From contig JAEEZZ010000066.1 of NCBI GenBank assembly GCA_016292255.1, positions 1 to 64,000 of the forward strand: a stretch of DNA of 64,000 bases, given 5' to 3'. Both the position numbers and the translations under genes were made by a program. A model generated the notes under the pieces. The model was not told the DNA's origin, searched no databases, and saw nothing but the letters and a program-made list of their open reading frames with translations. This document shows positions 8,285 to 17,845 of this stretch, in pieces; within the stretch, counting starts at the first letter, position 1, and every line of letters begins with the position of its first letter. Source of the stretch: Oscillospiraceae bacterium. GTDB lineage: Bacteria; Bacillota; Clostridia; Oscillospirales; Oscillospiraceae.

Positions 8285-10111
8285 ATGGAAAAACTTGCGT
8301 TCCTGATTCTCGTGGCAATCGGGATGTTCGGTCTGCTGACCGCCATCCCTTTGATCACACATATGTACAACCTCAACCATATCAAATCCAAGACGGTAGG
8401 CGACGGACAGCATGGCACAGCGCGGTGGGCCACCAAAAGCGAGATCCGAAAGACCTATCGGCACATCCCGTTCACCCCGGAGCAGTGGCGTAAAGATGCC
8501 GCAGCGGGAAAGGTGCCCGTCATTACCGGAACGAACAAACCGCTCCCCCAGGGCATCGTCGTCGGCTGTACTGGCAGGCAAAACACCACAGCAATGATCG
8601 ACACCGGCGACGTCCATGCGCTCATGATCGGCGCCGCAGGCGTTGGCAAGACGGCATACTGGCTCTATCCCTGCATCGAGTATGCCTGTGCATCTGGGAT
8701 GTCTTTTCTCTCCACTGATACGAAAGGAGACATCATGAGAAACTACGGAACCATTGCCAAGGACTACGGATACCACATCTCTGTGATTGATCTTCGCAAT
8801 CCTACCCGCTCCAACGGCAACAACCTTCTGCATCTTGTCAACAAGTATATGGATCTGTACCTGGACAATCCGACGCAGCTTGTCTACAAGGCCAAAGCGG
8901 AAAAGTATGCTAAGATCATTGCAAAGACAATCATCCTTGCCGGTTCCGGCAGTGCGGACTACGGCCAAAACGCATACTTCTATGATGCCGCGGAGGGCTT
9001 GTTAACCGCTACGATCCTTCTGATTGCGGAATTCTGTGAGCCGGAGGAGCGTCACATCGTTTCTGTCTTCAAAGTGATCCAGGAATTGCTGGCGCCCGCA
9101 AACGCCAAAGGCCGCAATCAGTTCCAGATGCTGATGGCCCTGTTGCCAGACGATCACAAAGCAAAATGGTTCGCCGGCGCTGCTTTGAATACCTCGGAGC
9201 AGGCGATGAATTCTGTCATGTCCACCGCTTTGTCTCGTCTGAATGCGTTCCTGAACTCAGAATTGGAGCAGCTCCTATGCTTCGATACGGAGATTGACGC
9301 CGAACGGTTTTGCAATGAGAAGTCCGCAATCTTTGTCATCATGCCGGAGGAAGACCCCACTATGTTCTTTATGATCTCGCTGATTATACAACAGCTCTAC
9401 CGCGAAATTCTCTCCGTTGCTGACGAGCAGGGTGGGAAGCTGAAGAACCGCTGCGTTTTCTTCTGCGATGAGTTTGGCACCTTGCCCAAGATCGAATCCG
9501 CAGAAATGATGTTTTCTGCCTCCCGCTCCAGGCGTTTGCAGATCGTCCCCATCATCCAATCCTTTGCACAGTTGGAAAAAAACTATGGCAAAGAAGGAGC
9601 AGAGATCATCGTGGACAACACCCAGCTTACAATCTTTGGCGGATTTGCCCCGAACAGCTCCTCCGCCGAAGTTCTGGCTAAGGCAATGGGAAGCCGCACC
9701 GTGATGTCCGGCTCTGTCAGTCGTGGCAAGGACAGTCCATCCGAATCCTTGCAGATGATGGAGCGCCAGCTCATGACGCCGGACGAGCTGAAGTCAATGC
9801 CGAAGGGACAGTTTGTTGTCATGAAGACGGGCTTTCATCCTATGAAGGTACGGTTGAAACTGTTCTTCAAATGGGGAATCTCCTTTGACAAGGAGCACTT
9901 CTTTGCCGTTCAGGAGCACGGAAATCGTGAGATTGCTTATGCCAGCAGGGCAGAGCTGCAGGCTGCAATCATAGCAAAATACCCGCCTAAGCAGCTTGCC
10001 ACAACGATGCCAGGGGCATCTTCCTTCGGAGGCCAGGCTCAGGCACACGCCCCCATACGCAACAAGAGCTTCCACTCGGCACTGCGACCCGCAGCGCCAA
10101 CTGGGGCATGA
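8285..10111 (+). CDS. VirD4/TraG-type coupling protein
   Basis: The start is the ATG at 8285 behind AAGGAG, giving 608 residues; upstream open frame is shadow. The N-terminus has a hydrophobic segment (LAFLILVAIGMFGLLTAIPL). Walker A is G116-AAGVGKT-123, and the later segment RCVFFCDEFGTLPK is a clear Walker B. This is the type IV coupling protein that receives the relaxase-DNA complex and pumps it into the secretion channel. Only one clear transmembrane segment is visible, fewer than in some VirD4 proteins. It sits immediately downstream of relaxase and Toprim genes, completing the DNA-processing set. Confidence 0.9.
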   Translation: MEKLAFLILVAIGMFGLLTAIPLITHMYNLNHIKSKTVGDGQHGTARWATKSEIRKTYRHIPFTPEQWRKDAAAGKVPVITGTNKPLPQGIVVGCTGRQNTTAMIDTGDVHALMIGAAGVGKTAYWLYPCIEYACASGMSFLSTDTKGDIMRNYGTIAKDYGYHISVIDLRNPTRSNGNNLLHLVNKYMDLYLDNPTQLVYKAKAEKYAKIIAKTIILAGSGSADYGQNAYFYDAAEGLLTATILLIAEFCEPEERHIVSVFKVIQELLAPANAKGRNQFQMLMALLPDDHKAKWFAGAALNTSEQAMNSVMSTALSRLNAFLNSELEQLLCFDTEIDAERFCNEKSAIFVIMPEEDPTMFFMISLIIQQLYREILSVADEQGGKLKNRCVFFCDEFGTLPKIESAEMMFSASRSRRLQIVPIIQSFAQLEKNYGKEGAEIIVDNTQLTIFGGFAPNSSSAEVLAKAMGSRTVMSGSVSRGKDSPSESLQMMERQLMTPDELKSMPKGQFVVMKTGFHPMKVRLKLFFKWGISFDKEHFFAVQEHGNREIAYASRAELQAAIIAKYPPKQLATTMPGASSFGGQAQAHAPIRNKSFHSALRPAAPTGA

Positions 10112-10152
10112 TGCTCCCTCACAAGCGAAACTACATGATAGAAGGAAATTAT

Positions 10153-10428
10153 ATGGGAAATCTGAATTTTTTATATCAATTGGATCTGCCACATCGAGCG
10201 AAGCTGGTATACCTCTACCTCTACGAGAGACGGGGAAAAGATAACACCGCTTGGCCAGGACTCAACACGATTGCCAGCGACCTTTCCCTTTCCCGCAGCA
10301 CTGTCAAACGCGCCATACACGACTTAGAAAACGCGGGACTCGTCAAGAAAGAGTTGCGCTACCGGCAAAACGGCAGCGCAACTTCTAATCTTTACATCTT
10401 AACGTGTGAGTCACTCCAAACATGCTAG
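10153..10428 (+). CDS. Small winged-helix/HTH protein (HTH_36-like)
   Basis: The ATG at 10153 is chosen because GAAGGA stands seven bases upstream; three earlier in-frame ATGs have no site. The 91-residue product contains a helix-turn-helix: WPGLNTIASDLSLSRSTVKR followed by AIHDLENAGLVKKELRYRQN, a classic wing. Similar small proteins in clostridial ICEs are replication-initiator-like or regulatory. It is the last gene of the transfer core before the AT-rich cargo operon, whose terminal gene runs towards it. Function beyond DNA binding is not established. Confidence 0.7.
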   Translation: MGNLNFLYQLDLPHRAKLVYLYLYERRGKDNTAWPGLNTIASDLSLSRSTVKRAIHDLENAGLVKKELRYRQNGSATSNLYILTCESLQTC

Positions 10429-10503
10429 ACAAGCTTCTTTAAGCTACGGATGTGAAGTTTTCATTACTTATGTTCCGCCAAGAGGAAACTATGTCTTCAC
10501 GGT

Positions 10504-10536
10504 GAACCGAGGCCCGGTTCAAGGTAGTCCCCCTTG
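10504..10536. terminator. Two adjacent small hairpins between convergent transcription units
   Basis: GAACCG (10504-10509) pairs with CGGTTC (10515-10520), and CAAGG (10520-10524) pairs with CCTTG (10532-10536). They lie between the + strand HTH gene and the end of the minus-strand cargo operon. Neither has a good U-tract, so termination is only a suggestion. Confidence 0.3.
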
Positions 10537-10601
10537 AAGTAATCATCCTAAGAAAATACTATCAGAAGAGAAGATCCTGCTTTAAGTAATCGTAATGTCT
10601 G

Positions 10602-11882
10602 CTACTCATCTTGCTTGTTGTCCTCTTCTCCATATTTCCATTCCAAAGCCATATGGTTCCATGCTTTCTGTAACAATAAACTCCCTTCTTTATCGCAAAT
10701 AGATTTGGCAATGTGCGTTTTAAAGACAATTGCTTCAAAATGTGGTGGATATTTGCCCGCCCGTTTGCTTAGCCGACACTCCAACACAATTGGGTATTCG
10801 TCGTTATATGGAGCATTAACACACTCTGCTTTTCTGATATGTTTTTCGGAATAACTGTCAAAAGGTTTACCTAAACGTGAAATGGTAGATAGTTTTGTCT
10901 CATTCCCACTTGTTACACAAAGAAAAGGGGCATATGTAAAGTCACGATTCAAAGATAACTGTTCTTCAATATTTCTACTAAAACAATCAAATTGCAAGGA
11001 ACCATCTCCATATTGAACATTAACGATATTAATATCGCAAATACAATACGGCTTTCCATCTTCGGAGTAATAGTATATACAATTCTGCAACAACAAACGA
11101 CTAAATGGCAATGGGCTTTGGTGCTCTCGCATTAAGAGATCTGCTTCGTATGTTGTGGATAAGATCTGCTCTTTTTCATTTACAAGCTGTGCTTCCGATT
11201 CATCTTTTGTGGGAGTAGGTTTATACGGCTTATAATAATATCTGCATGACGGCCAATACTCCTCAAATATTCGTGCCTGGTCATCATCCCGAATATACTT
11301 ATTAGCCGCTAAAAGAATAACCCATGCCGCTACAGCGTAATAGTCTTTCTTTGTTTGAAGCTTTATCTCCAGAATGGGGCCAATTTGCTTCTCACAATAG
11401 ATGAAGAGCGTTAATTCTTTTTCGTCTCCGCGAAGTTCAAGCTTTTCTTTACTTCTTGACCAAACGGAGAAAAAGTCTCTCACTTCTCTTTCTACATCAT
11501 GTAGGGTATAAGATCTTTGCCCACTCTGTCTGTAGAAACGTTTATATTCAAAAAAAGGCAACTCGAAAAATGTAATCTCGGGCTGATCATGGCCAAGCCA
11601 CATACTAATGCTTGAAATCCTTTTTTTCCATTTGCTTTCTCCAAATGAATAGCCCCCATCGATAAAAAAGCACAACCCTCCCCTACCTATGACATCCGTA
11701 TCATCTTCCGAATTGCTGTTTAGTACTCTAATTTCCCCATAACTTATCACTAAGGGCAATTCCGAGTGAATATCTATGAATACCCCGCAGCTCTTCTCAA
11801 CTTCCTTTGAAATCAGTACCCGATCACCTAGAAGAGCGTTCCTCCCGGATAGCGATCTGTTTGCATCCTGCATAGAATCCAT
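10602..11882 (-). CDS. Unrecognised 426-residue protein, last gene of the Dnd-like operon
   Basis: I do not recognise this protein. The ATG has TAGGAGC upstream. No signal peptide, P-loop or zinc motif is visible. It is rich in aromatic residues, with tyrosine clusters (for example SCRYYYKPYKPTPT and NCIYYYSEDG), and looks like a globular cytoplasmic protein of mixed alpha/beta composition. It is the last of eleven co-directional genes that include cysteine desulfurase, PAPS-reductase and DndD-like genes, separated from its upstream neighbour by 91 bases. By position it could be a restriction or effector component, or an unrelated passenger. There is no motif-level support for either. Confidence 0.6.
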   Translation of the reverse strand: MDSMQDANRSLSGRNALLGDRVLISKEVEKSCGVFIDIHSELPLVISYGEIRVLNSNSEDDTDVIGRGGLCFFIDGGYSFGESKWKKRISSISMWLGHDQPEITFFELPFFEYKRFYRQSGQRSYTLHDVEREVRDFFSVWSRSKEKLELRGDEKELTLFIYCEKQIGPILEIKLQTKKDYYAVAAWVILLAANKYIRDDDQARIFEEYWPSCRYYYKPYKPTPTKDESEAQLVNEKEQILSTTYEADLLMREHQSPLPFSRLLLQNCIYYYSEDGKPYCICDINIVNVQYGDGSLQFDCFSRNIEEQLSLNRDFTYAPFLCVTSGNETKLSTISRLGKPFDSYSEKHIRKAECVNAPYNDEYPIVLECRLSKRAGKYPPHFEAIVFKTHIAKSICDKEGSLLLQKAWNHMALEWKYGEEDNKQDE

Positions 11883-11973
11883 AATATGCTCCTAACCTAA
11901 TGCTGACGATAATTGCTTTTTGTCTTCTATTCCCATATAGAAACAGAAACAATTACTGCGTGGTTCTGCTGAA

Positions 11974-12897
11974 TTACTGGCTGTTTAGCCACTTAACCAT
12001 TTTCGTAGGATCCCGGAAGATTTCCTGATCAACATTTTCAAACTCATATTGGTCTTTTTCTACGGAATCGGACGAATCATCATAAAACTCATCCTCATCG
12101 TCTTCCTCTTCTGGATCTAGTTCTTCTCCAAATGGATTGTCATCCTCTTCATCATCCATTTCAAGGAGCATAAGGTCAAGTTCCTCACTTATGCTTTCCG
12201 TCGAAGTATTATATGACTCATCGTAATCAACATAATCACAATCATATTTGTGTTGCGGTTCAGTCAAAGCACGCTCAAGATAATCGTTGAGGGTTTCTTT
12301 GTCAATTCCATCAATTCCAGCAGCGGAGAAATAATTAATTGGGATTATTGCATTGGGCATTGGTTTGGTTGATAAATAATAACCTCTTGCCAACATATAC
12401 ACCATGTCAATAAAGTATTCACGACCGCTCGATATCGACATATTTGCAATGTCGAGTCGATGAAGAAGCCGATCATAGTCATCAATTGTTGGATACCAAT
12501 CCGAGAGCAGACATTGCAATCCAAACCCTACAAATGAAAGCATAACGTCATTATCACAACGAAACAAACAGATCGAAGCGGATGATCCAACAAGAGGATG
12601 TATTGTCGTATGAATGTTATGTGCTACTTGGCTGCGATGCAATCTATTTGACAGCAGATTAATTGAAAAAAAGACACATCCATTTGCAGAAAACAGACGA
12701 GATATATTGTTATACTCTCTAAACATGTCTCGTTGCTCGCGGGTCAACGAGACATTGTGCTTGTTGTCAAAATACGCGAACCGTTCTGGTGAATGGTTAA
12801 TGAATTCCGGCTTGGAGGTGGCAACATGTCCAGCACTGGAGAACAGTTCCATCGCATATGTATAGAATGTTTCTGCTTCCCAATCTTGGCTTGACAC
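11974..12897 (-). CDS. Unrecognised 307-residue protein with long acidic tail
   Basis: The start is a GTG seven bases after GGAGG; the nearby ATG is out of frame. Residues 1-220 are of mixed composition with no motif I can name. From about residue 225 the chain becomes extremely acidic (LDLMLLEMDDEEDD, then ELDPEEEDDEDEFYDDSSDS), ending in a short hydrophobic and basic stretch. Such tails can mimic DNA or bind basic partners. The gene lies 40 bases downstream of the 183-residue gene in the Dnd-like operon. It may be an accessory or immunity-type factor of the modification system. This is positional inference only. Confidence 0.6.
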   Translation of the reverse strand: MSSQDWEAETFYTYAMELFSSAGHVATSKPEFINHSPERFAYFDNKHNVSLTREQRDMFREYNNISRLFSANGCVFFSINLLSNRLHRSQVAHNIHTTIHPLVGSSASICLFRCDNDVMLSFVGFGLQCLLSDWYPTIDDYDRLLHRLDIANMSISSGREYFIDMVYMLARGYYLSTKPMPNAIIPINYFSAAGIDGIDKETLNDYLERALTEPQHKYDCDYVDYDESYNTSTESISEELDLMLLEMDDEEDDNPFGEELDPEEEDDEDEFYDDSSDSVEKDQYEFENVDQEIFRDPTKMVKWLNSQ

Positions 12898-12937
12898 ATT
12901 GCCACCTCCTCGCTTTTTGGTATTTGCTACTGGCTCT

Positions 12938-13489
12938 CTATCTGATTAACTGTGCGAGTTCATCCGCATAAGAAATACCTTCAAGTTCTTTTTTGAATGT
13001 TGTCATTACCTCGTATGTCTTGTTAAGATAGTCATCGCTTGTTTGGCAACCATCCGTAAACTGCTCATACATTACTTCGATTCCTCCACGAACATAGTCA
13101 TGAAACAGTTCCATATTCTTATGAAATTCATCGGCTTTTTCAGGTTGCGTGTCATAGCGGAAGGCTCTGTTGATTCGCTCCTCGGGTGAAAGCTCCGTTT
13201 TTTTGTCAAGAAGCATAACCATGCGATAGAGGAAAACGCAGTTATCTCGTTCATTTGCAAAAGCATCCGCATAAACACGAGCGCGATCATCAGAAGAGGT
13301 GTCGCGTTTTGCTGTGCGACTATAGAGTAACCCAAAAACTGCTGCATTCATATAAACATCAATATATCTTTCAAACAACCTTGCAGCCGTCGGATTATCG
13401 GGGCTTTTATCATCCCGCGCGTTTTTCTTTGCAAGAAACTTCAGATATGTAGCATGTTTGCCATTTATCGTATAATCGTTCTCAAACAT
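12938..13489 (-). CDS. Unrecognised 183-residue helical protein in the dndE position
   Basis: This helical, charged protein (ARLFERYIDVYMNAAVFGLL, then RARVYADAFANERDNCVFLY) follows the DndD-like gene by 12 bases with GGAGGCGG as ribosome site. In canonical dnd operons this slot is filled by dndE, a smaller protein of roughly 110-130 residues that binds nicked DNA. I do not see the DndE signature here, so homology is not claimed. A functional replacement is possible. Tight coupling with the SMC-like gene suggests the two proteins form a complex. Confidence 0.6.
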   Translation of the reverse strand: MFENDYTINGKHATYLKFLAKKNARDDKSPDNPTAARLFERYIDVYMNAAVFGLLYSRTAKRDTSSDDRARVYADAFANERDNCVFLYRMVMLLDKKTELSPEERINRAFRYDTQPEKADEFHKNMELFHDYVRGGIEVMYEQFTDGCQTSDDYLNKTYEVMTTFKKELEGISYADELAQLIR

Positions 13490-13501
13490 GTTGCCGCCTC
13501 C

Positions 13502-15484
13502 TTAGTTAAGACGGGTTAAGGTTTCACTGATCTTCACTAAATGATACCTCTGTCCAACCCGTTCATTCATGACTGGTTCCGCATAGTTCCAGTCTTTCTG
13601 CATAACAAACATAATAACTTGCTCAGCAATCTCCGGCAGAACCTTGGAGATATTAGCTGTATGTGTTTCATCAGCATTTGAAAAAGGAGCATCCATCACA
13701 AGAGGATATGGCTCTGAGGAAAGATTAATGCCGTTTTCTGAGCGATCAGTGACGATTTTTCCCTTTGCTAATGCAACAAGGCCCGCAATAAACGCAAAGT
13801 TCTTAACTCGGTTAGAACCTTCGGATTCGCCAGCGGCAATTTCCTTATCAGAGATAGTAGTCAGCAACTCCACATGATACTTGGTGTCAATCGCAACACG
13901 CCTATGACCGTGATACATTTTTTCAAATATTTCATTGACTTTCGTTTCCAAATCCTCACGGATATTGAACTCTTTCTCTTTATAAGTTTCTGTAAGCCAT
14001 TCGCGAACTCTCTCGGCATAGGCAATAATTTCCATCGCTTGCCGGTTTTTCTCAGATACTGCCGTAAGAGAATCGTAAATTTTCTTATACCGCTCAATAT
14101 CATTTTTCTGAGCGCCGTCTTCTCGATTCAAACGGTCTTTTTTTGAATGGAGATCGCGAAGACGTATTCTAATATCAGCTAATTCAGATTCGTATTGACG
14201 CATGTTTTCCTTGCCGGAAATTTGATCTCGAATTGTTTGTAGCTCATCTTCCCAATCTTGGATGCGGCCTTTTGAGCGAAGGATGGCCTTATAGCGTTCA
14301 TCAAGACTGTCATATGTGCGTCCGGCGGGTCGAGAAAAACTATTGAGTTTTTCCCTATAGTGTCGCACGGTATTTCCAATAGATTCAGGTGGCACATATG
14401 CCAGTTCAGCCATCAAGTGTTGATATGCGTCATTTCCCTCTTTGATTTCCTGCCCACAGATACAACGGCCACGTTTAATGAGTTCCATGATAGTGGGCTT
14501 TGTCAAATCACGTATCCCCTTATCATCAACCTTGACCTCTTTGAGAAAAGCGCTTGCTGTAGCTAGAAGGGGCTGTGCAAAAAACGCGAGAGATCCTGCG
14601 CTAAACTCCCGGAAATAAGCCGTTGTTGCATCATCAAGCGCTTTACGTTCTGTGGAGATCCTGCGTTCCAGGTCATCTTTCTTTTTCTGCATGGAAGCTG
14701 TGGTTTGGTTATCTCGCAAAATGGCGTCAAGCTGTTCTTTGCGGGCATCATACTGATTAATCTGAGATTCGCAATCTCCCAATTGCTCTGCAAGCGCAGA
14801 CCGTTTTGCTTCTGCTGTTTGCATACGATTAAGAGCTTCTTGAGCTTTTGTGTCTCCGTCTAAGTCCATACTTCCGTACAGTTTTCCAATTACCGTCGTC
14901 TTCTTTGTACGGTCTCCAAGATGCTTTATTGCAGCATCCATAATCGACAAGCCTAAAAGCCCTTTAACCGCCTCGGCAACATCTTTTCTCGAGCTAATCG
15001 AACTGACACGCTCCGTATCAAAGAAGAAGTAAGAGGATAAATCTTCCGGAAGAATGTTATTGATTACTTTCTCAACTTGGGAGGCTTTTACAGACTCGGT
15101 TTGGCCATCTCCTTGTTTATACGATACCTTAATAACCGGAACACTCTCGCCCCTGACATTACCGTTTGAACAGTTATACCTTTGAGTTCGCGTGATAAAG
15201 TACTCTATGCCATTGTGTAGAACAGTGATTTCTACCTCTACGACTTTCTGCTCGCCACTTCGCATTTCTGCGGCAAGCTCATAATTGAGGAGAAAATCCG
15301 GGCGTTGGTCAAAGTTAACTTTCCCATAAAAGCACCAGTTGAATGCCTGCAAAAGAGTAGTTTTGCCGAATGTATTATCACCAAGGATGATGGTGACATT
15401 TTTCTCCGGGTCACAGGAGAAATCCACCTTTGTTGTTCCCCGGAACTGTCGAAAGTTCTCCATGCGTAACGACTTAATCAGCAT
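13502..15484 (-). CDS. dndD: DndD-like SMC/Rad50-type ATPase
   Basis: This 660-residue protein has the split-ATPase layout of Rad50/DndD. At the N-terminus are MLIKSLRMENFRQFRG and a P-loop GDNTFGKT (35-42). Long coiled coils (about 200-300 and 380-500) flank a CICGQE knuckle near residue 340. The C-terminal half has a Walker B region YPLVMDAPFSNADE. DTERVSSISS near 160 is also typical of DndD-family proteins. In phosphorothioation DndD supplies ATPase activity to the DndC-DndE sulfur-transfer complex. The Dnd-style cysteine desulfurase and PAPS-reductase genes in the same operon support this over a generic RecF/SMC role. The symbol is by analogy; a related AAA_23 defence ATPase remains the alternative. 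Confidence 0.75.
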   Translation of the reverse strand: MLIKSLRMENFRQFRGTTKVDFSCDPEKNVTIILGDNTFGKTTLLQAFNWCFYGKVNFDQRPDFLLNYELAAEMRSGEQKVVEVEITVLHNGIEYFITRTQRYNCSNGNVRGESVPVIKVSYKQGDGQTESVKASQVEKVINNILPEDLSSYFFFDTERVSSISSRKDVAEAVKGLLGLSIMDAAIKHLGDRTKKTTVIGKLYGSMDLDGDTKAQEALNRMQTAEAKRSALAEQLGDCESQINQYDARKEQLDAILRDNQTTASMQKKKDDLERRISTERKALDDATTAYFREFSAGSLAFFAQPLLATASAFLKEVKVDDKGIRDLTKPTIMELIKRGRCICGQEIKEGNDAYQHLMAELAYVPPESIGNTVRHYREKLNSFSRPAGRTYDSLDERYKAILRSKGRIQDWEDELQTIRDQISGKENMRQYESELADIRIRLRDLHSKKDRLNREDGAQKNDIERYKKIYDSLTAVSEKNRQAMEIIAYAERVREWLTETYKEKEFNIREDLETKVNEIFEKMYHGHRRVAIDTKYHVELLTTISDKEIAAGESEGSNRVKNFAFIAGLVALAKGKIVTDRSENGINLSSEPYPLVMDAPFSNADETHTANISKVLPEIAEQVIMFVMQKDWNYAEPVMNERVGQRYHLVKISETLTRLN

Positions 15485-15495
15485 GTCTTATCACC

Positions 15496-15657
15496 TCAGT
15501 AATTCTTTTTAGCTTCATCTGTAATGATGCGGCGAATTGTTTCTACCATCTGCTCCGTGGTTTTCTCTCGTGTTTTAAGGTTTTCTTGTTCAGCTTTGAG
15601 AATCTTGTACTTCATTGCGTTTAGCCGCTTCTCCTGAACATCCAGGTCACTAGTCAT
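15496..15657 (-). CDS. 53-residue coiled-coil protein between helicase and dndD-like genes
   Basis: The ATG at 15657 lies inside the last codons of the upstream helicase gene (eight-base overlap), so the longer frame that begins upstream is rejected. The product (MTSDLDVQEKRLNAMKYKIL and following) is almost entirely helical, with hydrophobic residues at heptad-like spacing and many Lys/Glu. It ends 11 bases before the DndD-like start. Conservation of overlap on one side and a tight gap on the other argue that it is translated. It may be a small subunit that bridges the helicase and the SMC-like ATPase. No family is recognised. Confidence 0.6.
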   Translation of the reverse strand: MTSDLDVQEKRLNAMKYKILKAEQENLKTREKTTEQMVETIRRIITDEAKKNY

Positions 15658-17833
15658 ATTCTTCAACCTCCTCAGTGATAATATCGCCATCTATGTTATA
15701 GCTTCTTTGAATTGCAGATATAAGTGAATCAGAATCAAACGGATTCTCTGCAATTGCCGCAAAATCTTTCATTCGGATAATTTCACGTTTAGCCAACGAC
15801 TTAACACTTTCTATCACATCCGAATCATAGTTTCGTACTTCATCAAGCGGAATTGGCAAAGTAATAAAATCAAAAATTACAGCGCATCTTTTGCCCAAAT
15901 ATTTTCTTAGAACTCTTCCTCTTCGTTGCACATACTCCTTTGGATTTGTACTACTAGCAAGAATAAACGCAGTCCGTATACTGGGGATATTAACGCCTTC
16001 ATCCAAGCAGCGGATAGCAACCAGCGCTTGAAGATGGGTGCCCTCCGCGAAATCAGCCTTTATCCGTTCTCGCTCCTCTGCGTTTTCCGCTGAAGTGAAC
16101 TTTGTTACTCGCATTTGTAGATCATTGCCTAGCATAGCAGACACAATGTCTATCTGACGCGCTTCTTCAACAGGAGGTTTATTCTCCTCGTAATCAACAT
16201 CATGCATTGTCGTTGCACCACAATATACAAGTATCTGATTTTCATTCACATAATCTTTCATCAAACGTCGTAGTGCCATAATTTTGTCTGAAGCGCCCGC
16301 TACTATTCGCGCTCGCTTTATTAGTAGCATCTTCGCATATTCGCTTAACTTGACATTTCCATCTTTATCGAGGTGTATGTTTTTTCGTATTTTTGATGTT
16401 AGGTCAAGATAATTGCCCAGTTCATTCTCGTTGAGCGACACAGGAACCGGATGATAATAATACGGGGTCAACATATCGTTGTCGATAGCCGCTTTAAGTG
16501 TATACTCTATACATTTATCGCCAAAGTAATCGTACAGCTTTTTTGTCCCCTCGGGGTCTCCATGACGATCAATCGTTGCAGAAAGAGCCAGGCGATACGG
16601 AAAATGCGGCAGAAGCGTTTTACTCAGTTTTTCAGCGCCAAAGTTGTGCGCCTCGTCTACAACCAATACAACATTGCCACGAAGTTTTGCCATCAAATCT
16701 TGCACATAATCAATGGCAAACGTAGCATTTGTTGAAACCATGCAGAAATGTTTCTGTACACCTAGATTAAAGCTTGCAACAGCAGTTTTCAGCCGGTCCC
16801 GCCAATTTCGCTGTGAAGAGGCAGAGTAGCATACTATCGGTTTCATTCCGAACGCAATGATATCTTCTTTCCATTGTTCGACCAAGTGTTGATACGGACA
16901 AATAATTATCACTGCAAGAGTTTGTTGCATATCTGTATATAGCCTAGATATTGCAGCCAGTGCTGTATATGTCTTTCCAGTACCCGTTGCCATGTCGAAG
17001 ATCCCAACATAGCCTCTATTGGCCCACTCAGCAATCGCATCCATCTGATATTGACGCATATGAACATAAGGGGGAATCATTGGGCCCGCTGATGCAGCTG
17101 GTTCATCAACAGGCAATACTTCTTCCATGGTAGGGTTATCATCGAGTCCGGTATCGATACGATTATTCACTCTGTATCGGCGAAGAATCTCCTCCTTAAC
17201 ATCTGGAAAATCAATAACCCTTATGCTCGGCTCATAATCTTCCCACATCGCATTAAAGGCAGATTGCTTCATATATACGCGGTCTGCATCTTGGGTCCAG
17301 GAAGGAAATACATCAATTGCCTCGTAATTCTGTGTAAATGCGTTGGCACTTTCGTTCATAGAACCAGAAAACGCAATAATATTCCCATCACTATCATACA
17401 TTAATCCGAGTTTTTCATGAAACATGCCGATAGTATTTTCGTCTTCAAGGAACGCTATTTTTATCTCTAACCTTCCCGCTGCAATAAGGTTACTAAGTAA
17501 ATTCAACCGTGCTTCTTCAAACTTCCCCTTAGGTTCTCGGAGTTCACGAAGTAATGCCTCCTTGATTACTTCGTCACGGCGACGAATTCCATCATTGATA
17601 GCATCAACATCTTCAGGCGAAAGACGAGGAGAGGCAATCATTTGAATAGAACCGCCGTTTTCAATTAGACCGCAGATGCCTGCCGTGAGGGATAGAAGGG
17701 ATGAAGATGAAAAGAAGCCAACAGCTCTCTTATATGAAACCGCCTGTTTAAGGACGGGATTATAGAAATCTCGAATCACATTGTCAAGCCGTGATCTATA
17801 CTCTGGTTTTAAGTCAATGTCCTGGAAGCTCAT
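15650..17833 (-). CDS. PLD-nuclease-like / superfamily 2 helicase fusion
   Basis: This 727-residue protein combines two modules. Residues 1-210 resemble a phospholipase-D-type nuclease domain: FFSSSSLLSL, then HEKLGLMYDSDGNIIAFSGS with H139 and K141, and N160/E161. Residues 255-700 form a superfamily 2 helicase with Q-like RQYQMDAI, Walker A MATGTGKT (281-288), DEAH box in VLVVDEAHNFG and a C-terminal motif VI region (QRRGRVLRKY). PLD-helicase fusions are common in restriction and defence loci, including ones linked to phosphorothioation. Only one HxK motif is evident, so dimerisation would be needed for a full PLD site. It probably acts as the DNA-scanning or restriction arm of this operon. 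Confidence 0.82.
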   Translation of the reverse strand: MSFQDIDLKPEYRSRLDNVIRDFYNPVLKQAVSYKRAVGFFSSSSLLSLTAGICGLIENGGSIQMIASPRLSPEDVDAINDGIRRRDEVIKEALLRELREPKGKFEEARLNLLSNLIAAGRLEIKIAFLEDENTIGMFHEKLGLMYDSDGNIIAFSGSMNESANAFTQNYEAIDVFPSWTQDADRVYMKQSAFNAMWEDYEPSIRVIDFPDVKEEILRRYRVNNRIDTGLDDNPTMEEVLPVDEPAASAGPMIPPYVHMRQYQMDAIAEWANRGYVGIFDMATGTGKTYTALAAISRLYTDMQQTLAVIIICPYQHLVEQWKEDIIAFGMKPIVCYSASSQRNWRDRLKTAVASFNLGVQKHFCMVSTNATFAIDYVQDLMAKLRGNVVLVVDEAHNFGAEKLSKTLLPHFPYRLALSATIDRHGDPEGTKKLYDYFGDKCIEYTLKAAIDNDMLTPYYYHPVPVSLNENELGNYLDLTSKIRKNIHLDKDGNVKLSEYAKMLLIKRARIVAGASDKIMALRRLMKDYVNENQILVYCGATTMHDVDYEENKPPVEEARQIDIVSAMLGNDLQMRVTKFTSAENAEERERIKADFAEGTHLQALVAIRCLDEGVNIPSIRTAFILASSTNPKEYVQRRGRVLRKYLGKRCAVIFDFITLPIPLDEVRNYDSDVIESVKSLAKREIIRMKDFAAIAENPFDSDSLISAIQRSYNIDGDIITEEVEEYD

Positions 17834-17845
17834 ATTAAACCACCT

